Assembly (NCBI GenBank): GCA_028714695.1 | Contig: JAQTLX010000004.1 | Span: 1-64,000, forward strand | Source of the DNA: Ignavibacteria bacterium | GTDB lineage: Bacteria > Bacteroidota > Ignavibacteria > Tepidaquicellales > Tepidaquicellaceae | Direction: 5' to 3' | DNA: 64,000 bases | Part shown: in pieces, positions 9,009 to 18,946 of the stretch | Numbering within the stretch: position 1 is the stretch's first letter | Layout of the letters: every line of letters begins with the position of its first letter | Made by a program: the position numbers and the translations under genes | The notes under the pieces: model-generated | Database searches by the model: none | What the model saw: only the letters and a program-made list of their open reading frames with translations | What the model was told of the DNA's origin: nothing

Positions 9009-10502
9009 ATAATACTGATTATATTTTTTATATGCGTAAACCTATATTGGGTTTTTGCGCTTCCGCTGCTGCCCTTTATTGATTTACCTTTTCATCTTGC
9101 CGAGTCATTTGTTGTAAAAAATTTTTCAAAAGAGGGTTATCTGTTCAGCACATATTATTCGATACCGACATTTCTGAAATCAAATACATTCCATACTTTT
9201 TTCTGCGCATCGGGATTATTTCCTGATGTTGAAACGGGCAACAAAATATATTACGCACTATATATAATTTTACTTCCTTCGTCGGTTTATTTTCTGATAC
9301 GTACTTTAAAAGGAAACGGGTATTACGCGCTGCTGTCATTTCTGTTCATCATAAATCACAATGTACACTGGGGATTTACGGGTTATATGATGTCAACAGT
9401 TGTGTTGATTTATCTTTTCGCATTATTTTTTAAATACTTTGCGGAGGGCAAAAGTTATTTCGCGTACGTGATAGCGCCGCTGTTTTTAATTTTGTTCATG
9501 CTGCATTTCCAGTCGGCTATTTTTGCAATACTTGTATTTTCGATTTTACATATTTTCTATCGATATAAGTCATTAAAGTCATGGCTGATAAATATTGCAG
9601 TCGTTATACCCGTTATTGCTGTGATGGTATATGCTTATGCCGCGGATTCGCAGGGAGGCGGTTCATTATCAGTTTATCTGATACGATATTACGTAAATGA
9701 ATATTTTGTGACGCTTCCGGCAAGGTTCGGAATATTTTTCATACTCGATAATTTTTTCATGTTTGCGGGTATTAAAGGGTTAATTTACGCAGGGGGCATT
9801 TCGGTTTTTATAATTACGCTTTTTGTTCTCAGCATTAAGGGAAAAATTAAAAACTCCGCGGCGGAGAATAAATTCATACGCATATTACTTATAATATCGG
9901 CATTGTGTTATACAATTCTCCCAAACAACATTAACGGGCAGAATATTATTTATGAAAGGTATTCGGTAATCATATTACTATTGTTGACAACGGTTATCGG
10001 GATTAACATCGATACAGGATTTGTCGGAAAATATTTGAAAGAAACGACAGTCGGTTATATTGTTGCCGGCGTTGTACTGATACACTCTTGTGTAATAATT
10101 GATTACATGAATGATTTCCGTATAGAGTCGAAGGATTTCAATGCAAGTATATTACCGGAAGGGCAGAAAATAATTCTTGGCGGAGTAATTATTGATAATG
10201 ATTTCCGCGGGCGGAAAGTATGGACGCATTTTCCGATGTATTTCACGGTAAGGAGCGGGGGAATTACAACGGGGTTAATTGATTACAAATTCGGGCTTAT
10301 TAAAAGGAATACCCCAAAAGAATTTCTGCCTCAATACATGGAATGGGTTGATGACGGCAAGACAGATTTTGGTAAATATTATATGCCTGCCGATTATCTG
10401 CTCGTAAGAAGCGGCAAAAATGAAACCATAAAATATTTCAATATTAAAACCGAATCGGGGAAATGGAAATTATACAGGAATATATTAAAGACTAGCCCCT
10501 GA
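8991..10502 (+). CDS. Polytopic membrane protein, GT-C-glycosyltransferase-like
   Basis: A 503-residue integral membrane protein with roughly ten hydrophobic segments and a soluble C-terminal tail of about 120 residues. After the first helix comes LPFIDLPFHLAE, an acidic/His loop resembling the catalytic first periplasmic loop of GT-C glycosyltransferases, which use lipid-linked sugars. That resemblance is weak and the family is not firmly recognised. The start region is duplicated (8959-9008); ATG at 8991 is the copy in frame with the protein. No Shine-Dalgarno is visible. The 3' end overlaps the convergent PAS gene by 11 bp. Confidence 0.7.
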   Translation: MTKKYGIILIIFFICVNLYWVFALPLLPFIDLPFHLAESFVVKNFSKEGYLFSTYYSIPTFLKSNTFHTFFCASGLFPDVETGNKIYYALYIILLPSSVYFLIRTLKGNGYYALLSFLFIINHNVHWGFTGYMMSTVVLIYLFALFFKYFAEGKSYFAYVIAPLFLILFMLHFQSAIFAILVFSILHIFYRYKSLKSWLINIAVVIPVIAVMVYAYAADSQGGGSLSVYLIRYYVNEYFVTLPARFGIFFILDNFFMFAGIKGLIYAGGISVFIITLFVLSIKGKIKNSAAENKFIRILLIISALCYTILPNNINGQNIIYERYSVIILLLLTTVIGINIDTGFVGKYLKETTVGYIVAGVVLIHSCVIIDYMNDFRIESKDFNASILPEGQKIILGGVIIDNDFRGRKVWTHFPMYFTVRSGGITTGLIDYKFGLIKRNTPKEFLPQYMEWVDDGKTDFGKYYMPADYLLVRSGKNETIKYFNIKTESGKWKLYRNILKTSP

Positions 10503-10827
10503 CAAAGTGTTTCATTTCAGACGGTATTTCAAATGAAAACTCAATGAAGCCTGCATATTCATTATTCACCGTGTAAGGCGACTGGAGTATAAGTTTTTTC
10601 TTACCTTGTTTTTCAATAGTATATACATTCTTCGTTTGGTTTTTCAGCATATCGGACAGTTGAGTTTTTGACGGTTCGGGGTGGCAGTCGAGAACGTTTG
10701 TTCCTATAAGTTTATCGCCACCATCATCCTTGAAGGTTCCTTTAGCCTTATCATTCATTGAAGTTATTATGCCGTCTTTGTCACAGACCGTAATTGCGAT
10801 GTCGATTTCTTTAATCCAGTTGCTCAT
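10492..10827 (-). CDS. Small stand-alone PAS-domain protein
   Basis: The 111-residue protein is a single PAS sensor fold. N-terminal ITVCDKDGIITSMNDKA is the usual PAS beta-A/beta-B start; LDCHPEP in the middle is a motif of small single-PAS proteins and could contribute a cofactor ligand; the last strands are YAGFIEFSFEIP. There is no output domain, kinase or membrane segment, so it presumably acts through a partner. Converges with the membrane protein gene, overlapping its last 11 bp. Confidence 0.8.
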   Translation of the reverse strand: MSNWIKEIDIAITVCDKDGIITSMNDKAKGTFKDDGGDKLIGTNVLDCHPEPSKTQLSDMLKNQTKNVYTIEKQGKKKLILQSPYTVNNEYAGFIEFSFEIPSEMKHFVRG

Positions 10828-10936
10828 TTTTATATTATAGTAGTTAACGAAAAAAAATATTATATAAAATCAAATATTTGGTTATATTATATAAATAATA
10901 ATATACTTAAATTTGTTCAAATATAAACTTTTTGAA

Positions 10937-13069
10937 ATGAAAAAAACAATCTCTTTTGCTTTTATTTTCTTAATTGCACTCGTACTCTTTACGGGAACAA
11001 AGACACATAACAATAAAATCTCGGAAAGATTACAAAAGGCAATCAGTTATTCACAGGAGAACAAATTAGCGGTATACATATATTTTAACGACAAGGGACC
11101 GGATGCACAGAGTTATCTGGCAAAGCCGTTGTCGCTTGTTACAGAGCGCTCGCTTGAAAGAAGAAAAAAAGTTCTTCCTCCGGACGCGCTTGTAGAAATG
11201 GCTGACGTTCCTCTATATCAGCCTTACGTAGAAATGGCTGCAGGACAAACGACCAGGTTAAGGAATCAGTTAAGATGGCTCAACTGCGTTTCAGCGGATG
11301 TTACAATCGAGCAGATAGACGCACTTGCAAAAATGAACTGCGTGAAGAATATGGATTTGGTAGAAAAGTTTAAGAAGTCGAAAGACGAAAATCAGATAGG
11401 CGCGAATGAAAACAGACCCGTTGAAAACACAGGCGATAATCCGCTTGTCGATACACTCGATTACGGAACAAGTCTGGCTCAGAGTTCATTGATAAAAGTA
11501 AATCTGGTTCACGATCAAGGAATATTCGGACAGAAAATCATAATAGGACATTTCGATGCCGGTTATCTTAATTTAAATCACGAAGCATTCACAACGCTTC
11601 CGATGAAAATACTTCACAGAAAAGATTTTCATACGGGTGATACGGTAAACATAGCGTCGCATTCGCATGGACAGGCAACACTTTCGCTTGTGGGCGGATA
11701 TAAACCGGGGCAATTGATAAGTCCAGCATTCATGTCGAGTTTTTTACTCTGCAGAACAGAAGTAGACCCGACCGAAACGCCGATAGAAATGGACCACTGG
11801 ATTGCAGCGGCACAATGGGTTGACAGTCTTGGAGCGGATGTAATCAGCAGTTCTCTGGGTTATCGGACATTTGATTCGCCTTACACGAGTTATACATGGC
11901 AGGATATGAACGGTCATACATTGCCGATTTCAATAGCGGCAGGACACGCGGCGCACGTAGGAATACTCGTAAGCAACTCGGCAGGAAATGACGGACAGGA
12001 AACAAACAATACATTAGGAGGTCCGGCGGATGCAGACAGTATTTTAACTGTAGGCGCTTTAAACAGTGACGGAACAAGGGCTTCATACAGTTCAGTAGGA
12101 CCGACAACTGACGTTCCGGCGAGATTTAAACCTGATATCATGACACAGGGTTCCGGAAACAAAGTTGCAGACCAGACGGGTTATAATATGTTTGGCAGCG
12201 GCACATCGTGGGCATGTCCTATGAACGCAGGTGTAGCGGCATTAATGCTTTCCGCAAACAGAAATTTAACACCGCTTCAGATTATAGGAATAGTACATAA
12301 ATTCGGAAGTAATTCAACATCACCGAACAATCTAATCGGATGGGGAACACTAAATGCTCAGTTGTGTGTTGATTCGGCAAGGAAACTTGACAACACGGCA
12401 CCGGCAATATTGCACACACAGCCGTTTGCAACGACTACGGATACGAGTGCGAAAATTTTTAAAGCGGTAATTTCGGACAATGGAATTATTCGTTATACAA
12501 GAAGCAATGAAGCGCCGAGAATATATTTCAGGAAGAATACAGGCGGCGGTTTCGGAACATACACATCGGCGAATTTTTACAACAGAAATTTAGATACATT
12601 TTATTTCAAAATAACCGGAAGTCCGTTAGGAACAACGGTAGAATATTACATAGCGGCACAGGACATTGCATTGCCGACTCCGAAAATAACAACCGTACCT
12701 GCAGGCGGTTCCGGAGTAACCCCTCCGGGTACGACTGCTCCGGGCACAAGGTATTCATATACGGTACAGACTACTTCGGTTATTGCAACGGGTTCAGACG
12801 TTCCTAATGAATTCAGGTTATTCAATAATTACCCGAATCCGTTCAATCCATCGACTTTGATTAAATTTGAAATTGCAAAGCCGGAATTAGTAACACTAAA
12901 GATTTACGATATTGCAGGCAGGCTCGTCAGACTTGCAGTGAACGAACGCTTGAATGCAGGTACATATCAATATCAGTTCGATGCGGAAGGTTTATCGTCA
13001 GGTCTGTATATTTATCAGATAAACGCGGGAACATTCAGGGCAACGAATAAAATGCTGCTTGTGAAATAA
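10937..13069 (+). CDS. T9SS-secreted subtilisin-like serine protease (S8 family)
   Basis: A 710-residue exported protease. Signal peptide from MKKTISF; a long propeptide-like stretch precedes the catalytic domain. The triad is visible: Asp in GHFDAGY (about 207), His in SHSHGQA (about 244) and Ser in GSGTSWACPM (about 424); AGNDG supplies the oxyanion Asn. A further beta-domain follows and the last 85 residues are a T9SS sorting domain (NNYPNPFNPST through KMLLVK), directing export and surface attachment or release. ATG at 10937 fits the signal peptide; a TTG eight codons earlier is less likely. First gene of an export-rich block. Confidence 0.93.
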   Translation: MKKTISFAFIFLIALVLFTGTKTHNNKISERLQKAISYSQENKLAVYIYFNDKGPDAQSYLAKPLSLVTERSLERRKKVLPPDALVEMADVPLYQPYVEMAAGQTTRLRNQLRWLNCVSADVTIEQIDALAKMNCVKNMDLVEKFKKSKDENQIGANENRPVENTGDNPLVDTLDYGTSLAQSSLIKVNLVHDQGIFGQKIIIGHFDAGYLNLNHEAFTTLPMKILHRKDFHTGDTVNIASHSHGQATLSLVGGYKPGQLISPAFMSSFLLCRTEVDPTETPIEMDHWIAAAQWVDSLGADVISSSLGYRTFDSPYTSYTWQDMNGHTLPISIAAGHAAHVGILVSNSAGNDGQETNNTLGGPADADSILTVGALNSDGTRASYSSVGPTTDVPARFKPDIMTQGSGNKVADQTGYNMFGSGTSWACPMNAGVAALMLSANRNLTPLQIIGIVHKFGSNSTSPNNLIGWGTLNAQLCVDSARKLDNTAPAILHTQPFATTTDTSAKIFKAVISDNGIIRYTRSNEAPRIYFRKNTGGGFGTYTSANFYNRNLDTFYFKITGSPLGTTVEYYIAAQDIALPTPKITTVPAGGSGVTPPGTTAPGTRYSYTVQTTSVIATGSDVPNEFRLFNNYPNPFNPSTLIKFEIAKPELVTLKIYDIAGRLVRLAVNERLNAGTYQYQFDAEGLSSGLYIYQINAGTFRATNKMLLVK

Positions 13070-13091
13070 AAGGAAAGAATTATATGATGAC

Positions 13092-13120
13092 AAAAACCCG
13101 CTCAAGAGCGGGTTTTTTTA
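13092..13120. terminator. Bidirectional intrinsic terminator
   Basis: AAAAACCCGCTC and GAGCGGGTTTTTTT form a near-perfect stem with A-run and T-run on either side, so it can serve both the subtilase gene and the convergent lipocalin-like gene ending at 13140. Confidence 0.9.
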
Positions 13121-13139
13121 TAGCGTAAATCGAGACTAT

Positions 13140-13655
13140 TTATTTAGTAAGTTTTGCTTTTTGAATAACGAATACCGGATATGATTTAACTTCATCATCG
13201 CCATTGCCGGAAATGCGGGGAGTATCGCTTTTTGACGAAAGGACTTCGAAGACAATGTTATTTCCATCAAGAGTATAAATTGAATTAAGCAGGGAGCCTT
13301 TAACTTCGAAAAGAGTGTACATCACATTATCAGTCAGGTAAACATCAAGAAAAATCGTATTGTCTTCATCGAGTATCCATTGTCCTTTATCTGCGTCTTT
13401 TGCATAAAGAAAATAATTCTTTTCAAGTGTCTTCGGGCTTTCGCCGTATGTTGTTTTCCATGAATATTTGCCGGGTGCTGATGTTTTTGCAATTTCAAGC
13501 GTCATTGTAACTTCCTGAACTGATGACGGGTAAAGAATTTTCAAACTTCCTTTCCATGTTCCTATCCAGTCATTTTCATTGAAAGCATGATAGTTTTGAG
13601 AAAAACAAAACGAAAACGTCAAAAATGAAAAAAGCATTGCAAAGAATATTTTCAT
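13140..13655 (-). CDS. Exported protein of unknown function, lipocalin-like
   Basis: 171 residues with a clear signal peptide (MKIFFAMLFSFLTFSFCFSQ). The mature part begins NDWIGTWKGSL, reminiscent of the lipocalin-type GxW start, and continues as alternating beta strands, consistent with a small beta-barrel that might bind a hydrophobic ligand. No catalytic motif and no T9SS domain, so the likely location is periplasm. The name is only structural analogy. It lies 29 bp downstream of the leftward propeller gene and may share its transcript. Confidence 0.6.
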   Translation of the reverse strand: MKIFFAMLFSFLTFSFCFSQNYHAFNENDWIGTWKGSLKILYPSSVQEVTMTLEIAKTSAPGKYSWKTTYGESPKTLEKNYFLYAKDADKGQWILDEDNTIFLDVYLTDNVMYTLFEVKGSLLNSIYTLDGNNIVFEVLSSKSDTPRISGNGDDEVKSYPVFVIQKAKLTK

Positions 13656-13684
13656 GTGCCTGTATAAATTATTTATATTAAATA

Positions 13685-16189
13685 TTATTTAATTAGAACC
13701 ATTTTTTTTATATCATAAAAATCTCCCGCTTTGAAATTCAGGAAATAAATACCGCTTGCAAGGTTACCGGCATTCCAGGAAACCGAATAACTTCCTTTGT
13801 CTTTCTTTTCGCTTACGAGAGTTTTAATCAGCGAGCCTTTCACGTCATAGACTGACAATTTAACGAATGAGTTTTTATTTATCTCATAACGGATTACTGT
13901 CTGCGAGTTAAATGGGTTCGGATAGTTGTCGAATAATTTATACGATAAAACCGTTCCCGTAATATTATGAATTCCGGTTACAGGCGGAAGTGTAGTGCTG
14001 TATGCGCTTCTGCCGTGTGTCCATGCAACCATTTTCAGAGTAGGAGTGTGTATAGTAAGGTCGTGAACGGGAATATAAGCCGGCATTCCGTTTCCGTACA
14101 ACTGCCATGTCTGTCCATCGTTTGTAGAACTCATTACTCCGAGGTCAGTGGCTATATACAGGTTCGAATATAATCTTGGATCAATGAGCACGTCATTAAT
14201 AGGAGCATCGGGAAGATTGCCTGATTTTGAAATCCATGCAGCGCCGTAGTTTGTTGTTTTGAAAATATGCGCGCCTGTTGTATCAATTTTATAACCTGAA
14301 AGTGTTACATAACAAATATTGGCGGAGTCGGGATGGATTGTAACACGCGTTACCCATCTGTTCGGAAGACTTGAACTAATTTTCGTCCAGTTTGAACCGC
14401 CGTTAGTCGTTACCCAGACATTTGCATCATCGGTTCCGGCATAAAGGACATTCGGATTTGATTTCGAAACGTCAAGTGTAGTGATTGTGCCGAGATTGGC
14501 AACGTGACCGTTTGTGAGGTCGGGGCTGATTGCAGCCCATGACTGCATTCCGTTAACTGATTTATAGACTTTATAAGTGCCGCAATAGAGAGTCAGCGGA
14601 TTTGTCTTATCCATAATAAACGGTGTAGACCAATTCGTATAGGTAAGATCGAGTCCTGAAGTACCGCTATAGAAAGAGTTTCCGCCGTCGGTTGAGCGGC
14701 CAATGCTGCCTGACTGCGATTCCGCGTACATGCGCTGGGGATTCTGATAATCGTAAAGGCAATAAAATCCGTCGCCGCCGTAAACTGAAGTCCAGTTTCC
14801 TGTGGAGCCGCTTGCAGTGCGGTTAGTACCATTATCCTGAGCGCCTGCCATAATATCGGCGGGGTTCTGATAATTTATATCGCCGGCATAAAACTGAGTA
14901 ATCGGAAGAGACAGACTTTCAATCCACGTGGAACCTCCATTAGTCGAATAATCAATACCGCCGTCGTTACCGATAATAATATAATTCGGATTTGAAGGAG
15001 CGAATGCAACAGCATGTTCATCGACATGAGATTCGCCCGAATATGAAAACGAAGTACCTCCGTTATTTGAATACTGCATATCAAGACCGCCGCAATAAAC
15101 TACATCGGGGTTTGAAGGATTGACTTTACATATCCTGTTGAACCAGGCGTAATTACTCGAACCGCCTACTGAACTGTTTATATTAGTCCAGGAGGTTCCC
15201 GCATTAGTTGTTTTATACAAACCGCGGGTATTGCCGTTAGAATTTGCTAGCAGGGCGTACATGATAGCGGGATTAGATTTGCATATATCAAGTGATATTC
15301 TTCCCAGCGCCGCATCGTTTGCGGGGAATCCGTTGTTAAGAACAGACCATGTACTTCCCGAGTTTGATGACATATATAAAGCAGACTGCGTGCCGCCGTA
15401 CTTTATATAATCTTCGCGTCTTAATCTTTCCCATGCGGAAGCATACACGTAATTAGGGGAGGCAGGATTAACAGCGACATCAACAAATCCAACGGAATCG
15501 GACAAATATATATTCAGGTTCCAGTTTGCACCTCCGTTAGTTGATTTATACAAACCTCTTTCGGGATTCTTTTTTCTGCATGCGCCGAGAACGGCAGCGT
15601 ATATTTCCTGAGGAGACAAAGGATTGATTGCTATATTTCCAATGTTATAAGAATTCGGAAGTCCAATAAAAGTCCAAGTTGAGCCGCCGTTAGTTGATTT
15701 AAACATTCCTGTGCCCGCGTAATGGCTACGCAGCGAATTTGCTTCACCCGTTCCGCAGTAGATAATTTCTGGATTGGCAGGGTCGATTGCGAGTGCTCCT
15801 ATCGAGGAAGTATTCTGGTTATCGAAAACACTTACCCATGACTGGCAGAAGTTTGTCGATTTCCACACTCCGCCGTCCGCCGCGCCCGCATAAACGATTT
15901 GAGGGTTTGTCGGGTGAATAGCGATTGTTGTGATTCTGCCTTCCACGTTTGTCGGACCTGCGAGAGTCCAGTTCGAACTTTTATCGGCGCTAAAATTCTT
16001 AACCTGTTCGATTGATTTTAGTCTTTCCGCCTGCGGTATTTCATCAAAAGGGTACGCTCTTTGAGTTTCGAACCAATCATAATCCGGAGTTTCATTTTCG
16101 AATTCCTCATCGGAATATGGAAAAACTGAAATGATAAGAACAGGCAGCAAAAAAACGAGAGATAAGTATAATATTTTTTTCATATTCAT
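13685..16189 (-). CDS. T9SS-secreted Asp-box (sortilin/BNR-like) beta-propeller
   Basis: 834 residues: signal peptide, short linker, then a large propeller built from about a dozen Asp-box repeats of the form S-T-N-x-G-x-x-W (STNGGSTW, SSNSGSTW, TTNAGTSW, STNDGQTW). Ends in a T9SS sorting domain (DNYPNPFNSQT to KKMVLIK). Asp-box propellers of this VPS10/sortilin or xyloglucanase-like type act as glycosidases or binding scaffolds; no acidic catalytic pair can be picked by eye, so no activity is assigned. Two possible start ATGs at 16189 and 16183 precede the signal peptide. Confidence 0.85.
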   Translation of the reverse strand: MNMKKILYLSLVFLLPVLIISVFPYSDEEFENETPDYDWFETQRAYPFDEIPQAERLKSIEQVKNFSADKSSNWTLAGPTNVEGRITTIAIHPTNPQIVYAGAADGGVWKSTNFCQSWVSVFDNQNTSSIGALAIDPANPEIIYCGTGEANSLRSHYAGTGMFKSTNGGSTWTFIGLPNSYNIGNIAINPLSPQEIYAAVLGACRKKNPERGLYKSTNGGANWNLNIYLSDSVGFVDVAVNPASPNYVYASAWERLRREDYIKYGGTQSALYMSSNSGSTWSVLNNGFPANDAALGRISLDICKSNPAIMYALLANSNGNTRGLYKTTNAGTSWTNINSSVGGSSNYAWFNRICKVNPSNPDVVYCGGLDMQYSNNGGTSFSYSGESHVDEHAVAFAPSNPNYIIIGNDGGIDYSTNGGSTWIESLSLPITQFYAGDINYQNPADIMAGAQDNGTNRTASGSTGNWTSVYGGDGFYCLYDYQNPQRMYAESQSGSIGRSTDGGNSFYSGTSGLDLTYTNWSTPFIMDKTNPLTLYCGTYKVYKSVNGMQSWAAISPDLTNGHVANLGTITTLDVSKSNPNVLYAGTDDANVWVTTNGGSNWTKISSSLPNRWVTRVTIHPDSANICYVTLSGYKIDTTGAHIFKTTNYGAAWISKSGNLPDAPINDVLIDPRLYSNLYIATDLGVMSSTNDGQTWQLYGNGMPAYIPVHDLTIHTPTLKMVAWTHGRSAYSTTLPPVTGIHNITGTVLSYKLFDNYPNPFNSQTVIRYEINKNSFVKLSVYDVKGSLIKTLVSEKKDKGSYSVSWNAGNLASGIYFLNFKAGDFYDIKKMVLIK

Positions 16190-16313
16190 GTGTTAGAAAA
16201 AGAAAGTAATTATTATTAATTTAAGATTAAATAATTAAAAAAACATCAAAAATATTCATGGAATTTCACGGAAAATTAAATTAAGTTAGATGATAAATTA
16301 ATCTGGAGGGCTT

Positions 16314-17948
16314 TTGAAAAAGTTATTATCTTTAGTTCTATTCTTAGTATTCTTTTCCACATTTTTATATTCTCAAAATACAGGCAAAGAGCAGGTAAAT
16401 GCTCAGGTAAACGGAATAATGAACAGCATGATTATTACAAATCCCGCGCCGTGTGATAAAAAAGGAAGCGATGTGAACAATGTATTTTATCCTACGGTTT
16501 ATCCGCAGAATTCATCGATGGTAAGGTATTCTGCTATCGATCCGATAGGGATAGGCAACGATATAAGTACAAGCGGAAACGGCTTAAATACGGCAGTGGG
16601 CTGGGCTCTAAATAATAAGCGTGTTGAATTGTTCGGAAATACAAACAATACTCCGTTATGGATATATCCGACAAGCACGGCAGGTAACAGGAGTTATGTT
16701 GCAGTATCGGACACAGGAGGAATGGTTGCAGTCGGCGCTTACAAAAATATATATTTATTCGATAAATCTACGAACACTCCGTATTTGAATTTTGATTTAA
16801 CGACAACGGCAGATACGGGTGCGGCGGGACCGCTGGACGTAACATCAAGCGGTAATTTCCTTGTTGCATCGGGCAGCAGAAATGATTCGAGCAAGATTTA
16901 CGGTTTTGCAAAAGGTTCAAACACGCCGACCTGGAAAGTATACATACCGGGCGGGCAGATATACGGCATAAGAATATGCGGAAATGATTCTCTTGTTATC
17001 GTCAATACGTATTCTTATGTAAAGGTTATAAATACTTATACGGGAGTAGTAAGGTACGGCGCTGCAATAACAAACGGAACGCAATGCGCGCAAGGGATAA
17101 GCGGCAACGGAAATATTATTGTAACGGTAAATTTCTACGGTTACGTTAAAGTGTATCAGTGGAACGGCTCTACATACAATATGCTGTGGCAGTATCAGGA
17201 GCCGACAGGAACATATTACAATTGGATTAGTTGCGTTGATGTTTCCTATGACGGCGCTTATGTAGCCGCCGGAACGCTTAATTTCGTTACTTCAAGTTCA
17301 TACGACGGAAAAGTCAGGTTCTTTAAAGTATCGAACGGCAATGTTCCTCTCTGGTCAACAAACGGTGCAATGGATGAAATTTCAGGAATATGTTTCTCAA
17401 AGAACGGCAAAATATTAGCGGCATGTTCCTGGGGACCCACTGATTACTCAAAGGATAATATTTTTATTTACAGGGCAAACCCCGGTAATGGAACAGTATG
17501 GTTCTCGGCAAAAGCGCAGGGTTCAGCGGATGCATGCAGCATATCCGACGATGGAACTACAGTAACAGTTTCCGGCAAACTTGTGCATGAGCGTATGATG
17601 GGGTCGGGCGGGACATATTATAATATTTTTGTGGATACAAATTTCAATCCGACAGGAATTCATCTGGCATCGGGAACAGTTCCGGCAGAATTCAAGATGT
17701 ATCAGAATTATCCGAATCCTTTCAATCCGAGCACAAGAATAAAATTCGATTTACCTCAGGCTTCCGACGTTAAATTAGCGGTTTACAATTCCGCGGGAAT
17801 GCAGGTAAGGGAACTTGTAAACGAAAGACTTTCGGCAGGCTCTTACGATACTGAATTTGATGGCGGCAAGTTAAGCAGCGGAATTTATTTTGCGGTAATA
17901 AAAACAGATAAATATTACAATGTTTTGAAAATGATATTAATTAAATAA
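16314..17948 (+). CDS. T9SS-secreted WD40/quinoprotein-like beta-propeller
   Basis: 544 residues. TTG start at 16314 is chosen because GGAGGG lies 4 bp upstream and MKKLLSLVLFLVFFSTFLYSQ is a perfect signal peptide; no ATG is available. The body has repeated blades with patterns like VAVSDTGGMVAVGAYKNIYLFD and ISCVDVSYDGAYVAAGTL, i.e. a WD40/quinoprotein-type propeller that generally binds rather than catalyses. C-terminus is a T9SS sorting domain (QNYPNPFNPST to KMILIK). First gene of a tight three-gene unit with the next two secreted proteins (gaps 12 and 17 bp). Confidence 0.83.
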   Translation: MKKLLSLVLFLVFFSTFLYSQNTGKEQVNAQVNGIMNSMIITNPAPCDKKGSDVNNVFYPTVYPQNSSMVRYSAIDPIGIGNDISTSGNGLNTAVGWALNNKRVELFGNTNNTPLWIYPTSTAGNRSYVAVSDTGGMVAVGAYKNIYLFDKSTNTPYLNFDLTTTADTGAAGPLDVTSSGNFLVASGSRNDSSKIYGFAKGSNTPTWKVYIPGGQIYGIRICGNDSLVIVNTYSYVKVINTYTGVVRYGAAITNGTQCAQGISGNGNIIVTVNFYGYVKVYQWNGSTYNMLWQYQEPTGTYYNWISCVDVSYDGAYVAAGTLNFVTSSSYDGKVRFFKVSNGNVPLWSTNGAMDEISGICFSKNGKILAACSWGPTDYSKDNIFIYRANPGNGTVWFSAKAQGSADACSISDDGTTVTVSGKLVHERMMGSGGTYYNIFVDTNFNPTGIHLASGTVPAEFKMYQNYPNPFNPSTRIKFDLPQASDVKLAVYNSAGMQVRELVNERLSAGSYDTEFDGGKLSSGIYFAVIKTDKYYNVLKMILIK

Positions 17949-17960
17949 TTATAATCCGTA

Positions 17961-18929
17961 ATGAAAAAAATATTTATAATACTGTTACTAATTTCAGGAT
18001 TCAGTTCGGTAACATATTCGCAATTTGCATACTCGTTCAAGAATTCGAAATATAATTACAGTATAAATATTCCGAAATCATACGATATAAAAAAATATCC
18101 GTCTGAAAACGATCCGGATACAGTAGTCGCGATTAATTCGGATGGTTCGGAATTTTCAATCACGGCGGGTTACGACAAGGTATATAAAGGGGTTAACGGA
18201 AGCCAACTTCCTCCGAATTCATTTATGCCCGCGCTTAAGTATAAATACAAACAGGTAGAACTGATTGAAAACGATTATACAGATTTGGGCGGGGAACCCT
18301 GCATGTTCATGAAAGTTAAATACAAAAATGAGGATGAAGAAGGTATTGTGTCGCAGTTCGTATTAGTAAGAAGCGAAAGATTATTCATAATCCGGGTAAA
18401 GGCGGTAAAAGATTTGTACGAAAAGTTCGAGGCTGAACTTACCGGATATATTTTCACATTTCAGTTCATGGAAAGCGCCCAGAAGGAATTTTATAAGAAT
18501 GAAATGTATTCTTTTATAATAAACTTTCCTCCAGGCTGGCAGTTTGACCGGAATGAGTTTCCCGTGCAGGCAAACAGTCCAAAGGGTTCAAGTATGTATA
18601 TTGAAACAATAAAGAGCACGGAATACGCTGATATGACGGCGTTCGACCTCGATACCGATATGCTGCTTGAGGCGTTGAATACAAAGTTTTCGAATATAAC
18701 TATTGCAGCGAAGAAAAAACTTAACATTGACGGGAATCCCGTGCTTTACGTAAAATACAGATGGGTACAGGCGCAGACCGGGAAAGGTGATTCATACTAT
18801 ATAATACATTATTATTTGATTAAAAAAACCGTCTTATTTGTTTTTCAGGGAATGGTAAGGGATAAGGACACAAAAGACGAGGAAAAATTAATACAAGAAT
18901 CTGTTGAATCGTTCCAATTTACAAAATAA
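17961..18929 (+). CDS. Exported protein with two PsbP-like repeats, function unknown
   Basis: 322 residues, signal peptide MKKIFIILLLISGFSSVTYSQ. Two homologous halves are visible: YNYSINIPKSYDI (about 31) followed by a beta-rich stretch, and YSFIINFPPGWQF (about 180) followed by a similar one. This form recurs in PsbP/DUF1795-like exported proteins of unknown role. No sorting domain, so it should stay periplasmic or be loosely outer-membrane associated. Second gene of the 16314-20383 unit. Confidence 0.65.
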   Translation: MKKIFIILLLISGFSSVTYSQFAYSFKNSKYNYSINIPKSYDIKKYPSENDPDTVVAINSDGSEFSITAGYDKVYKGVNGSQLPPNSFMPALKYKYKQVELIENDYTDLGGEPCMFMKVKYKNEDEEGIVSQFVLVRSERLFIIRVKAVKDLYEKFEAELTGYIFTFQFMESAQKEFYKNEMYSFIINFPPGWQFDRNEFPVQANSPKGSSMYIETIKSTEYADMTAFDLDTDMLLEALNTKFSNITIAAKKKLNIDGNPVLYVKYRWVQAQTGKGDSYYIIHYYLIKKTVLFVFQGMVRDKDTKDEEKLIQESVESFQFTK

Positions 18930-18946
18930 TTCTAAAGGAGAATGAA

